Part shown: piece after piece, positions 52,487-62,966 of the stretch | Layout: the number at the start of each line of letters is the position of its first letter | Position numbering within the stretch: the first letter of the stretch is position 1 | NCBI GenBank assembly: GCA_029204225.1 | Contig: CM055108.1 | Location: 20,124,957-20,188,956, forward strand | DNA: 64,000 nucleotides | Direction: 5' to 3' | Source: Diphasiastrum complanatum | Lineage: Eukaryota > Streptophyta > Lycopodiopsida > Lycopodiales > Lycopodiaceae | Position numbers and translations under genes: made by a program | Notes under the pieces: model-generated | Databases searched by the model: none | What the model was told of the DNA's origin: nothing | What the model saw: only the letters and a program-made list of their open reading frames with translations

Positions 52487-54386
52487 AAGCCATTCAAGGA
52501 ATAGAGATAGTTATTCAATCTATAGTTAACTAAGTGAGATCACTGCACAATGCGCTACTACTATGAACCATTCTTGGGCACAGGATCGTGATCCGATCAT
52601 TGTATTCACAATAGCTTAATTCAGATTCTCTATTTTCTTATGTGTATTGTACTACGAATGCTTTCCGATAATTTTCTTTCTCAATTGACACTCACTCAAT
52701 TCGGAATGTCTAATCTCGAAGGTAGCATGGCTGTCTCAGAGAGTTTGGGATCCTTATATTAGGCTAAGAACCTCCTATGCAAATAGTAATGCAAGGTCCC
52801 AAATCCCCTATACATAGATTCCGCTATACATAGAGTCTCTATACATGGATTCTATATACATAGATGGCTATTGATACTCTACATATGCATATACGCTCCC
52901 AAACCTTGTACTAACTCCAATTAGTGAGTCTGGGCCTCACAAGGTTCGTTTGCAAAGTTCAAGGAGAATCTCCAAGAAAATCAAGTTTAAGTTTTGACCA
53001 TGGTAAGTGAGAAGATGAAGCTTCATTTTGGCACTCATTGACTCATAGGTTTTCAAGGGTTAAAGATGTTCAATGCAAAGATGGCAATGGAGGCTCATAT
53101 ATGGTGAAACCAAGAAAGCACTCACTCATTTGTTTGATTTCACACGTGTGTGTGTTGTTGTTGTTTTATCAAGATATCAGAGATGGAAGTGTGGAGGAAT
53201 TATTATGATTCTATGTTCCTTTTCATTTTGTATTTAAATTGTTGTTGTGTAGTATTGATATAAGTGATAGTGAAGCATCCAAATTTGGACATTTCTCTCT
53301 CTCTCTCTCTCTCTCTCTAAAAGAAAAATGGAAGAAGGTTAATGCATGATTATTGAAGACATGACACTAACATCAAGTTAATGTTGATGCATAATGATTG
53401 TTTGCTATTATAGCATGTGATAAGGTTTTGTGCATAAGTTTCAAGATTGAGGAATTGAGTTGTTGGACCTTGGCAAGGATATGTGTAAAGTCTTAATGTG
53501 ATCAATAGTGATCAGTATTCAACTTTGTATCAACAAAAATTCCTTCATACCCCATCTTGGCCCCTCTTATGTTTGTAAGATGTATTGTATGCATATCATT
53601 GTCCTTTTGCATTCATGCCAATACATGCTTGATCATGACATGTTGACTGTCATTTGATTGAGAACTAAATGACGTGCATTCCCAAGGCATATGATGGAAA
53701 TTATCAATGAGTCCACTTGTCCACAACAAGACATAGTTTGCATAATATGCCACGACAAACAAAATCAAGCATAATATGAGTCATGCAAATCTTGCCGAAA
53801 AGGTTGAAATTTTTCATCCAAGAGGGCTTCGTGCTATTTCTAAATTTTGCCCAAGAGAGCTCCATATTTTTAGCATAATATTACGATACATAATGGGGTT
53901 CCCATAATTAATTATTGTCCAATTTTGTAAGATTTGAGTGGTGAATGCATCATAATGGTATGTTTAAGCTACAAAGTGTGCTAAGTGTAAATCTTATGGG
54001 AAATTTGTCTTAAAAATGGAGTCTTGTCATATTTTTTTTCTTTTACAAAAGCTTCAGCCTTGTGCCCTTCTAAGCAATGCCATGGGAGTGCATTATGCCA
54101 TTTATCCATTTATCAAGTTTTCAAAAATTTGTGATATTCACTTAGGAGTACACATATTGTAGTTGGCAAACCGTAAAAACTTTGTTCAAAGTCAAAACTT
54201 AGTATTTTATTGAGTATATTCAATTGATTTGTCAGGGACATGAATGAACGTCTTTTTTTGTTTTTTGGTATATATGAAAATGAGCATTTTTCAAAGATTG
54301 TGCATGCACTCGAATGCCACCCCCCCTCTTTCTCTCTCTCTCTATCTCTCTCTCGTACCTTCGAAGTCGCTTATTGGCACGGGAGG
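52487..54386. other. no gene seen; 3' flank of the transposase
   Basis: AT-rich with a (CT)12 tract at 53294-53318, a repeated TACATAGATT word near 52810-52870 and a CACACGTGTGTGTG word near 53140. I looked for CACTA terminal repeats and found none that convince. Confidence 0.4.
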
Positions 54387-54660
54387 GGGAGTAATGCCCG
54401 CTCCCGTGCTTTTGCAACACGTGGTTGGGCTGCATGGTGCCCATCAAAAATCAAGGTGCTCAAATTTTTCGTGGGCGACAAGCGTGACATGGTCCCGGGC
54501 AGCGCAGGTGGTGCCGGGAAGCCCAGTCTCGGGCTGCGCGAGTGGCGCCAGGCAGCCACAACGGGTGGTCCTAGGCTGCACAGGTGGTGCTGGGCAGGCA
54601 GGCAGGTAGGCAGGAGGCGCCAGGCACTAGCACGCCCAGGAGCACACACACATGAGGTGT
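54387..54660. repeat. GC-rich patch with imperfect short repeats
   Basis: It stands out against the AT-rich surroundings. Variants of GCGCAGGTGGTGCCGGG, GCGCGAGTGGCGCCAGGC and GCACAGGTGGTGCTGGGC repeat about every 35-40 bases, ending in a GGCA run. Frames are open on both strands because of composition. Function unknown; it may be part of a transposon end or a promoter-proximal CpG-rich element for the gene at 55.1 kb. Confidence 0.6.
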
Positions 54661-54671
54661 TGGGAGAGATT

Positions 54672-54682
54672 GGCTATATATT
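54672..54682 (+). promoter_or_regulatory. candidate TATA box
   Basis: GGCTATATATTGCC about 470 bases upstream of the start of the candidate secreted protein, just after the GC-rich patch. Position and sequence fit a plant TATA box, but there is no further support. Confidence 0.25.
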
Positions 54683-55144
54683 GCCTCCGGGAAATCTCAG
54701 AAAAATGCTTATGGGATAAATGAGGGTTATGGGCAGCACAGTGGGCAGGAGCGGATTATCTCTGGGACACGTGGCGATAAGGCACTGGGGCGTGCGTAAT
54801 CGTACCCGTCCCAATAAGAGACCAGGTCCTACCTTGAGTGAATTTTAGCCTCTCAAGGAGGAATTTAGCACATAGATGCTTCGCTACCCAGGGCATGTAC
54901 CCGCACGGGTGTACATCAACAAGCCCTTGCCTAGGAATCATCGCAGAATCTTTGAATTTAGAGCCTTGTCTTACTTGGTAGACATTGGAAATTTGCCAAG
55001 TGGCATGGCTAATGTGAATGTCTCAGAGAAGAGAAGAGAAGCGGGTCTCAACATAAATTGAGCCATGAAGCACCATATGCAAGTGAGCTGTTGCATGTAG
55101 AGGAGGAAGAAGAAGCAGCAGTTGAAGAAGATCAACTACTGATC

Positions 55145-55693
55145 ATGGATTATTCAACCTCAATATTTGCTCTTGTTATGATTTTTGGTCAGTTAGTATG
55201 CTTGCTTTTCGGAAGCGGCGGTACTGTTGCTGCTGCTGCTGAATCTGTGCCTTCAATGTCGTCGTTGGAGCTGCGCCAATTAGGCTCTTCTGGTGATCAA
55301 AATGGTTTTGAGCAGCATGCTGCCCAACAACCAAACGTAGGTATATCCAGCTGTGGCACAGACCACTTTCAGTACTTTTGCCAAGGAGACCTGACGATCA
55401 ATCCTAAAACAATCCAGGACCATTTACATTCTCTGGCAAACTCTGTCCCCACTCACCCCAAATCGCACGCACCAATCACCAAGGACGGCCTGCTAACCGC
55501 TTTCTTACCAGGTCACATAAACACGCCCAATCCATTCCCTTCGTCTCGTTCGCAACTGAACTGCTGCGTCAAAGTTGTTCAACAGCGGTGTCTACAAAAC
55601 AAGAAGGCAACTGGATTATGCTCAGGTTACAATACCGCTTGGGCTTTCGGATATTCTCAAGACAAGGCGTATAGCCTACCCAATGGACAGTAG
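55145..55693 (+). CDS. candidate secreted Cys-containing protein, hypothetical
   Basis: The open frame runs from 55058. I prefer the Met at 55145 because it opens a signal peptide: MDYSTSIFALVMIFGQLVCL followed by LFGSGGTVAAAAES, a hydrophobic core and small-residue cleavage site. The mature part, about 145 residues, has SSCGTDHFQYFCQGD, KTIQDHLHSLANSVPTHPKS and a Cys-rich end NCCVKVVQQRCLQNKKATG, LCSGYNTAWAFGY. That is six cysteines, enough for three disulfides. I do not recognise the family. It has no stops or transposon motifs, unlike everything around it, and is the best candidate for a host gene. It may also be one exon of a larger gene. Confidence 0.5.
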   Translation: MDYSTSIFALVMIFGQLVCLLFGSGGTVAAAAESVPSMSSLELRQLGSSGDQNGFEQHAAQQPNVGISSCGTDHFQYFCQGDLTINPKTIQDHLHSLANSVPTHPKSHAPITKDGLLTAFLPGHINTPNPFPSSRSQLNCCVKVVQQRCLQNKKATGLCSGYNTAWAFGYSQDKAYSLPNGQ

Positions 55694-57119
55694 TACACAT
55701 TTGTAAGAGTCGGACTAACCATGATATATATCATGGTTTGAAGTAAGCAGCCAGTCATGCAGTGATGTGACAAAGTACATGCATGATCTACATCGTTGAA
55801 GTAGAAATCTAAACAAAAGTTCTGTGCTTTCTTTGGAGTTTCTGAATTAGTAGTCAGTCATCTAAGTTGCTAGCCGGCGTCCTTCAATTGTATGTCTTCC
55901 AATAAGTGGTGAGATTGTTTTGTTGGGACTTCCTTTTCTGTACCTGATATAGGTGGAAGGACTTACACTATAACCCGCTGCATGAATGAGCAAATGCTTG
56001 TATGAGTGTGTAAGATGTAAGCAAAGTTATGTGATGAATATTTAAGTTTTTCAGCTGATCTCATCCTAAGTTAACATTATTTCTCATTTCTGATGTTTGT
56101 TCATGTCATTTATTATGTTGCAAGCATTCTGAATCTGTATGATTTGAAAGCTCCTTAGTGGGTGGGGCTTGCTAGAAACTTATGACTAGTTCCTAGATGG
56201 GAAAAACTTGGAGAATCCTCCACGCAATCTTTTAGATTGAAATACACATGACGAGGAGCCATGCAAGCTATGCAAACTAGGAACAAGGTGATTTATATAC
56301 ACATGTTATCACAATAAGCTATGCTATATGCATGGCATTCAAACTTTTAAAGAACATAAGAATAAAAAAATTTCATTTTACAAGAATTGCGAAAAGAAAA
56401 TTTAAAAAAGTTAATTTTAATGTGACACCTCAAATGATCACAACCGCATAGTACCGCTAGATCGTGACAAAGCTAAATATGAGACACTTGCTACATGAAA
56501 TATTTTTGCGAAAGAGACCACTATTTCTTAGACAACAACATGATGGGAAAATCTCACCTAACAAACAAATTAACGATGAGTCCACTAGGCAATCAACGAA
56601 TCAAGTCCAAGACTACCAAGGCCTTTATGAGTGAAGTTGGTAAAATTATTGATTGAAAATTGACACAAGGAGCATGTGATCATTCCGGTATTAGTAAAGA
56701 TGTATATGCTACAATATTTAAAATTATCAAATAGGCATTTGGACAAGTGCACTTAAAAGAAAAAATTTGATTCCTGGACCATTTCAAATCAAATTAAAAG
56801 AGATGTGTTAAATAGGGGTATGCACAAAATCATTGGTATTCCTTACCATATCATGAATGAAACTTAAAATTCAAAAGTTGGCACCTTGTCATAAGATTCT
56901 ACCAACAACATATTTGTAGAAAAATTGGAAAGGGTTAGTGTTACACTCATAAATGGAGCATTATGCAATACGACAAACTTGGAGAGCCTAAATTGTAGTG
57001 TGCAATATGAAAATGACATATGGTAGTTAGCAGCTTTTCAGGTTATATTGTTTATTTATTATCTGCTCAAGATGTAAATCTATTAATACTACAAAATTCT
57101 CTTGGTTTAATTAATTATT
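55694..57119. other. no gene seen; possible 3' UTR then AT-rich sequence
   Basis: The first few hundred bases may be the 3' UTR of the candidate gene. From 56300 on, AT-rich text without open frames leads into decayed copia gag. Confidence 0.4.
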
Positions 57120-57800
57120 GTATGTTTTGGACAAGTATTAAAAGAAGATGATGATGTTCTTTTATGGGTTTTTAGCAAGAAAAATTATCCATAGATAATT
57201 AATGATCATATGAACGACATACCAATCAATGTATCTAAAAGAGGGGATTTTAATGTGGAATGGCATTTGCTCGAAGACTTGAAGACATTCACGCATGTTC
57301 AATGTCTCTGATTGAGCAAATTCGAAAAATCCATGTCTATATTGCATGAAAATTTCAAAGTCAAGAACAATTATCAAATCTGCAATTGAAGAAAAAGATG
57401 TTTTGTAAGTATTGCAAGTGTACAAATCATGAGATCTAGGATTGGAGGGTTCTCAAAGCTAAAAATTCCAGTGAGCAACTAGATCAATAGGCGGATGTAG
57501 TCACAGGAACAAAGGAGCATTTATGGTCAAGGACCAAAAAGCACTATTAGATAATTCTTGGTTTCAGGATTCTGGAGCTACGCAAAATATGACCAATAAT
57601 CATGAGCATTTTTACTCCTATATGCCTTACAATAAGATACATTCATCTTGGCAACAATAGTACTCACACTATCGAAGGTGAAGGTACAGTGAGATTGAAA
57701 TTCCAACATGATCAATTCAAACTACTATCAAATGTTTTGTATGTTCCTAAACTTTCGCCTATCAGAACGAACAAAATGTTAGTGATGGAAATCACGGTCA
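57120..57800 (+). pseudogene. copia gag knuckle and protease fragment
   Basis: The plus strand near 57120 reads ILKEDDDVLLWVF, the typical end of gag. At 57400 there is a damaged knuckle, CKYCKCTNHEI, with the last Cys replaced after a stop. From 57555 it reads SWFQDSGATQNMTNN with an intact protease motif, IHLGNNSTHTIEGEGTVRLK and LLSNVLYVPKLSP of GAG-pre-integrase. It is closest to element B's gag-protease. It breaks off where LTR-like sequence begins (57.83 kb). Confidence 0.75.
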
Positions 57801-57832
57801 TTCTTGATTATGCAACCAAACACTAATAAATG

Positions 57833-58612
57833 ATGCGCCAGAAGAATAATTTGTCGCGAATAGCAAGACAGATTATATGTCGCGAATGATTCGCGAGGAG
57901 CTAGACTGTGCTTGACTGATAATTAGTCGCGAAAGATTCATGAAAGACAAGATTAAATGTTAGTCGCCTATTACTAAAATGAGCAACTAGAAAGATCAGA
58001 CAAAATGAATAATAAGCATAGCAATATTAACACAGATCTGAATGCAAAACAAAGAACTATTATTAGATTAAGTATATCAAGTATACATGTCAATAATGCA
58101 GTAGAGCACAAGAAAATAGCGGATGAAACCGTGTGCTCTACAAAGCTTATTCAATCTGTAAAGGAATGAAACCTTATTGCTTACAATAAAGAATCAATCT
58201 ATGAGGCATCTACTTCGTCTTTCTCGTTGATAAGCTTCTGATGCTAATTTACATATACTCTCCTCTTCCCATCTTTTTCGTCAGGACTCAATCGTCCAGC
58301 ATTCAACCTCATACACAAATGGTATTCAGTATCTATATACATAATGTTACAGGTGTGCAGATGAAGAAAGTACAGGGTGGATGTGCTATCTATAGGAGAT
58401 CATGGGTGGCTGCAATCGTTGTCCAATCTATTAGCACAGCTGCATGGGATGAGCGTGAAAAGAGTGCGCCGTCAACCATTGCTTTTTTTCTTTTCATCGT
58501 CTGTGAGAATTTGCATGTCAATATGTAGACTGCGCGACAACACGAGTAAATATGCAGCATGAATGGAGGCAGATTAAAATGGGATTAGCAGAGTAGAGGA
58601 AACAAATCCAAC
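57833..58612 (-). repeat. 3' LTR of a minus-strand copia, family L
   Basis: The right end, AAATCCAACA at 58612, is followed by a C-run that is the complement of a polypurine tract. The inner 600 bases match the LTR at 12.3-13.0 kb. The left end is uncertain; TGATGCGCC at 57833 is one candidate. The outer part has several TCGCGAA words. Confidence 0.65.
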
Positions 58613-58890
58613 ACCCCCCCTTAATCTGGATCCGTGAATGCCTTGATCTTCAAACTAAGCAATGCACAAAATTTGTTGTGTGCATTAACACTGAGTGCTT
58701 TTGTGAATATGTTTGCAACCATGTCCTGCATTCTGCAGTACGTTAAGCTCACTTCTTTGTTGAGAACCTTACCCCTGATGTAGCGATATCTGATTTCAAT
58801 GTGCTTACTCCTAGAGTGAAATCTAGGGTTGGCCGATAAGGCAATAGCACTTTGATTATCACAATATAAAATTGTAGGGTGTACTAATTC
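58613..58890 (-). pseudogene. RNase H C-terminus of a minus-strand copia
   Basis: Read leftwards: ILYCDNQSAIALSANPRFHS, RSKHIEIRYRYIRGKVLNKE, VANIFTKALSVNAHNKF and a stop, then a polypurine tract (AAGGGGGG complement at 58613-58620). This is the usual last 80 residues of copia pol. It is cut at about 58890, where plus-strand gag of element H begins, an inverted junction like that at 8.15 kb. Confidence 0.88.
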
Positions 58891-58892
58891 AG

Positions 58893-60117
58893 ATTAATAT
58901 CTGACAATAACAAGGAGTTAAGTGCAATAGGAGAGAAGATCCAAGATCAAGAACTAGTGCAAACCATCTTGAATGGTTTAGGTGATGAGTTCACCAACTT
59001 AGTCCAATCGTTTGCCATTCAAGACTCTCTTCCATCCATTGAAAAGTTGCACAATGTTCTTGTGGCCGAGGAGAGTAGGCCTCTACACCTCAAGACAAGA
59101 ATGGATAGCATGTCACTTAATGGAGGAGAGGAGAAAGCTAACTTTACATCTAAAGACAAGAAGAAGCAAAATCCATTCAAGAAAAATCAAGGCAAGGAGG
59201 CCGAGATGAAGAGTGGAGGATCTACCTCCAAAGGCAAAGTGAAGAACAAGGCAAAACTAAAGTGTTTCTTTTGTGGAAAGAAAGGACACTTTGCCTCAAA
59301 ATGCTACTTGAAGAAGAATCAACAAGCCAAAGGAGATCAAGGGAACATTGCTCAAGAGAAAGAAGAAGAGGATGTATTCAACACATCCTTAATGGTTGCA
59401 TCTACACCAACTTCAAGTCAAGACACATGGTGGATAGATAGTGGGGCTAGTTCCCACATGTCCTTTAACAAACATTATTTTTCTACTCTTCTCCATTGTA
59501 ATGACTCTAAGAAGTCAATATACACTACTAGTGATCAAGCATGCAAGATAGATGGCATAGGATCTATACCTCTTTGCTTAGGCACATCTAAAAGGATAGA
59601 TCTAGATAATGTTTTGTATGTTCCTACCATTTCAAGAAACTTGCTTAGTGTAGGACAATTAATGGACAATGGACTAGATGTACATTTCAAGAATGGAGTT
59701 TGTTCCATCTTGAAAAATGATAAGTGCATAGCTAGTGGCATTAAGCGAGGTAGACTTTTCAAGTTAGATGCTAATGTTGCAAGTGAAAGTGTGAACTTGG
59801 CTAGGGAGGAGCTAACTCAAGTGGAGCTTTGGCATAAGAGATTAGGCCATCCTAATCTTAAATCTATGGAGTCAATGGCAAGCAAGGAACTAGCTCTCGG
59901 CCTACCAAGAGCTTTCAAGAAGTGTGGAAAGATGTGTGAGGCATGTGGCTTTGCAAAGTCACACAAGTCTTCTTACAAGAGATCTTCATCAAGATCTCTC
60001 TCTCCCTTGGATCTCATACATTCTGATGTACATAGTTTTTCACATGCAAGTAATGGAGGTGCCTTGATGTATGTAGCTTTTATAGATGATTGTACTAGAT
60101 TCACATGGATTGAGTAA
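58893..60117 (+). pseudogene. gag C-terminus, knuckle, protease, GAG-pre-integrase and integrase N-terminus of H
   Basis: The frame reads KELSAIGEKIQDQELVQTIL, NGLGDEFTNLVQSFAIQDSL, the knuckle CFFCGKKGHFASKC, protease WWIDSGASSHMSFNKHY, LDNVLYVPTISRNLLSVGQL, ELWHKRLGHPNLKSMESMA, CEACGFAKSHKSSYKRS and LIHSDVHSFSHASNGGA with the first integrase Asp. It ends at a TAA at 60115-60117. The protease motif is intact. The stop lies inside the integrase core, and the same frame continues after it. Confidence 0.9.
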
Positions 60118-61010
60118 CTATCAAAGAAAAGTCTTGTTTATGAAGCTTTCATTAAGTTCAAGTCTCTAGTAGAGAAACAACTTAGTACTTCTATCAAAGC
60201 ACTAAGATGTGATAATGGAGGAGAGTACACCTCCAGTAAAATGAAAGACTTTTGTGAGATCAATGGTATTAAGTTACAATACACTTGTTCCTACACTCCT
60301 CAACAAAATGGAGTGGTTAAGAGGAAAAATAGGAGTCTATGTGAGTGTGCAAAGTCTTTGAGACTTGATGCATCACTCCCCATCTCATTTTGGGGAGAAG
60401 CCATAACATGTGCTAATTACTTGTGTAATAGACTTCCTAGTAGTGCTATAGATGGGATCTCACCTTATCAAGCCTTGTTTGATAAGAAACCCAATGTAAA
60501 AGATTTGAAGATCTTTGGATGTATTTGTTATGTACACATTCCTTTGGAGACTAGAAGGAAAGAAGATGCTACCTCCTTCAAAGGACTCTTTGTTGGCTAT
60601 GGAGAAAATAGCAAGGGATATAGGATGTATGATCCTACATCCAAGAAAGTAAAGGTAAGCAAGGATTTACTTTTTGATCAGTCACAATTTGCTAAGAGCT
60701 TGTCAAATGGATCTAACCCATTGTGCATTGAAGATCTTGACAAATCCGAGGAGGATCTTGTCAAACCCGAGAAAGATCATGACAAACCCGCAGATGGAGA
60801 TTTGGATCCGAGTCAAAAGGGGCCGAGAAGATCATCAAGGAGCAAGGCCGGGCCCTCAAGGCTCACCTATGTGGACAAGAGAAAGCAAAAGGAAGACTCT
60901 ACACCTTCTACCTCTTACTTCTTTTTAGCTACATTGCTTGAAGAACCATCATCTTTTGAAGAAGCATATAAATCTAAGTTTGGAGAGATGCAATGCAAGT
61001 AGAGTATGAT
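60118..61010 (+). pseudogene. integrase second half and linker of H
   Basis: It continues in the same frame: YEAFIKFKSLVEKQLSTSIK, ALRCDNGGEYTSSKMKDFCE (Asp 2) and QQNGVVKRKNRSLCECAKSL, where the catalytic Glu is Lys. Then come LKIFGCICYVHIPLETRRKE, FVGYGENSKGYRMYDP and a linker with repeated DKSEED/DKPEKD acidic units and GPRRSSRSKAGPSRLTY. A frameshift near 61000 leads to RT. The Glu to Lys change would inactivate integrase. Confidence 0.88.
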
Positions 61011-62490
61011 GCATTAGAAGAGAATCATACTTGAAATCTTGTAAATCTTCCAAGAGGAAAGAAACCACTTGCATGTAAGTGGATTTATAGAATTAAGTAC
61101 AATCAAGATGGATCTATTAGTAAGTACAAAGCTAGGCTTGTTGCTAAGGGATTTCTTCAAATAAAAGGATTGGATTATGAAGAAACATTTGCACCTGTAG
61201 CTAAGCTTGTAACTATTAGATTAATCATTTGCATTGCTACTTTGTTCAAATGGGATCTCTACCAAATGGATGTGACAAATGCCTTCTTAATGGCTTCTTA
61301 GAGGAGGAAATCTACATGATGCAACCCGAGGGTTTCATCAAGGTTGGTGAGGAGCAAAAGGTGTGCTACTTAAGGAAGAGCCTATATGGCTTGAAGCAAG
61401 CACCTAGAGCTTGGTACTCTAGGTTGCATGATTTTCTCTATTCCCTTGGCTTTGTACTAAGTGCTTATGAACCTTCTTTATATTTCAAATGTAATGAAGG
61501 AAAGATCATCATTTTGGTTCTTTATGTTGATGACTTCATTATAACAGGAAATGATGATGATGGCATAGGCAAAGTAAAAGTTGACTTATCTAGTGAGTTC
61601 AAGATGGTAGATCTAGGCTTCCTAAAGTTTATACTTTGGATAGAAGTGTCTAGAAGTTGCAATTGTACTTTCATAAGTCAATTTGAGTATGCTACTTCCA
61701 TTCTTGAAAGATTTGGTATGAAAGATTGTAAGGGGATTGACACCCCTATGGAGCATGTTGTGAAAGCAACTAATGAAGGTGATGAAGCATCCTTTGAGGA
61801 CATCACCCTCTTTAGGAAGCTTATAGGCTCTCTAATATATTTGACCATCACTAGACCTCACTTAAGTTTTTGTGTAAGCAAGTTGAGTCAAAGTATGCAA
61901 GTTCCTTTAGTTCATCATTGAAAAAGTGCCAAGAGAGTACTTAGATATGTTTCTAGTACTAGATTTTTTGGCATACTTTATGAAGGATCTAACTTGCACT
62001 TGAGAGCCTACTCGAATTCAGATTTTGCAGGTGACAAGATGGATAGGAAGTCCATTAGTGCATTTTCAACATTTCTTTGTGGATAAGTGATATCTTGGCT
62101 TTCCAAAAAGCAAGATACAATCTCACTATCTTCTTGTGAAGCTGAGCACAAGGCATTGACTTCAACAACCGAAGAGCTCCTATGGCTAAGAAGACTCTTG
62201 ATGGAACTACATGTGCTAGAGGTCGAGGAGATCCCTTACATATTTTTTGACAATCAAGCTTCTCAACATATTGCTTCAAATCCTATCTTCCATGCTAGAA
62301 CAAAGCATATTGAGATAGCTCACCACTTTGTGAGGGAGAAGGTACAATCCAAGGAAGTGCAACTACATCATGTACCATCATCCAAATGCATAGCTGATAT
62401 CTTAACCAAACCATTTTCCAAAGATCCATTTTTTAAGTTAAGATATGCTCTTGGAATTGTAGATAGATGTACACTAGATTTGCCAAGTTA
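61011..62490 (+). pseudogene. RT and RNase H of H
   Basis: It reads ACKWIYRIKYNQDGSISKYK, DYEETFAPVAKLVTIRL, MDVTNAFLNGFLEEEIYM (with a shift near 61270), LRKSLYGLKQAPRAWYSRL, LVLYVDDFIITGNDDDG and GSLIYLTITRPHLSFCVSKL. A TGA at 61919 then precedes RNase H: KSAKRVLRYVSSTR, SNSDFAGDKMDRKS, a TAA, SWLSKKQDTISLSSCEAEHK, FFDNQASQHIASNPIFHART and IADILTKPFSKDPF. It is otherwise full length, so H is the best RT-encoding copy in the window. Confidence 0.9.
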
Positions 62491-62492
62491 GA

Positions 62493-62502
62493 AGTGAGGA
62501 GG
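62493..62502 (+). promoter_or_regulatory. polypurine tract of H
   Basis: AGTGAGGAGG immediately before the LTR start TGTTGAAAATTG. Confidence 0.85.
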
Positions 62503-62966
62503 TGTTGAAAATTGTCACTTCTCACTTGACATTGGTTCATGTTAATATTGATCAAACATTAGAATATGTTGATGATCTGATTTCACACATGTGGAGCATG
62601 TTCCCACGTGTGAAAGGATGTACTTTTCATGTTTGTATATATCCAAATTAATTTTGTATCATTCTAGTTAGTGTAAACATGAAGTGACTAGTTTTTAGTC
62701 AAGTTGACTAGTCACCTACAAATTAGCTTTTCCATGCATGTGCATGAGTAAATGCTCACACATGGCAAGTGGATGTTCACACGTGTGTATAGAGTACTAG
62801 AAGATAAGAGTTGACCATTTTCCTTAGGTCCTATTTTGTAGGGAATATTCCTATATTCAAGGAGACTAGCTTTTTGGATTTTAGTCATATTCTAGAAGGT
62901 CAACTATTGGATAAGGATCAAGGATGGATCAAATGGATAGATCTGAGTGATGTGGCACTCTTCACA
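62503..62966 (+). repeat. 3' LTR of H, family A, truncated
   Basis: It matches 6337-6800 closely, including the CACATGTGG and CACGTGTGAAAG words. Homology stops exactly after CTTCACA at 62966, where unrelated sequence starts. Confidence 0.9.

Larger units (their letters stand above)
58893..62966 (+). mobile_element. Ty1/copia element H, 5'-truncated
   Basis: Plus orientation: gag second half, knuckle, protease, integrase, RT, RNase H, polypurine tract and the first 464 bases of a family A LTR. The 5' LTR, leader and gag N-terminus are missing, and the 3' LTR is cut at 62966. The coding region is close to complete, with a handful of stops and one frameshift. Its LTR matches 6337-6800. Confidence 0.9.

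Noticed and set aside
52487-54386. CACTA terminal inverted repeats near the TNP2 gene
   Set aside because: CACTA-like words (for example near 52540) are too short and have no matching partner to the left.
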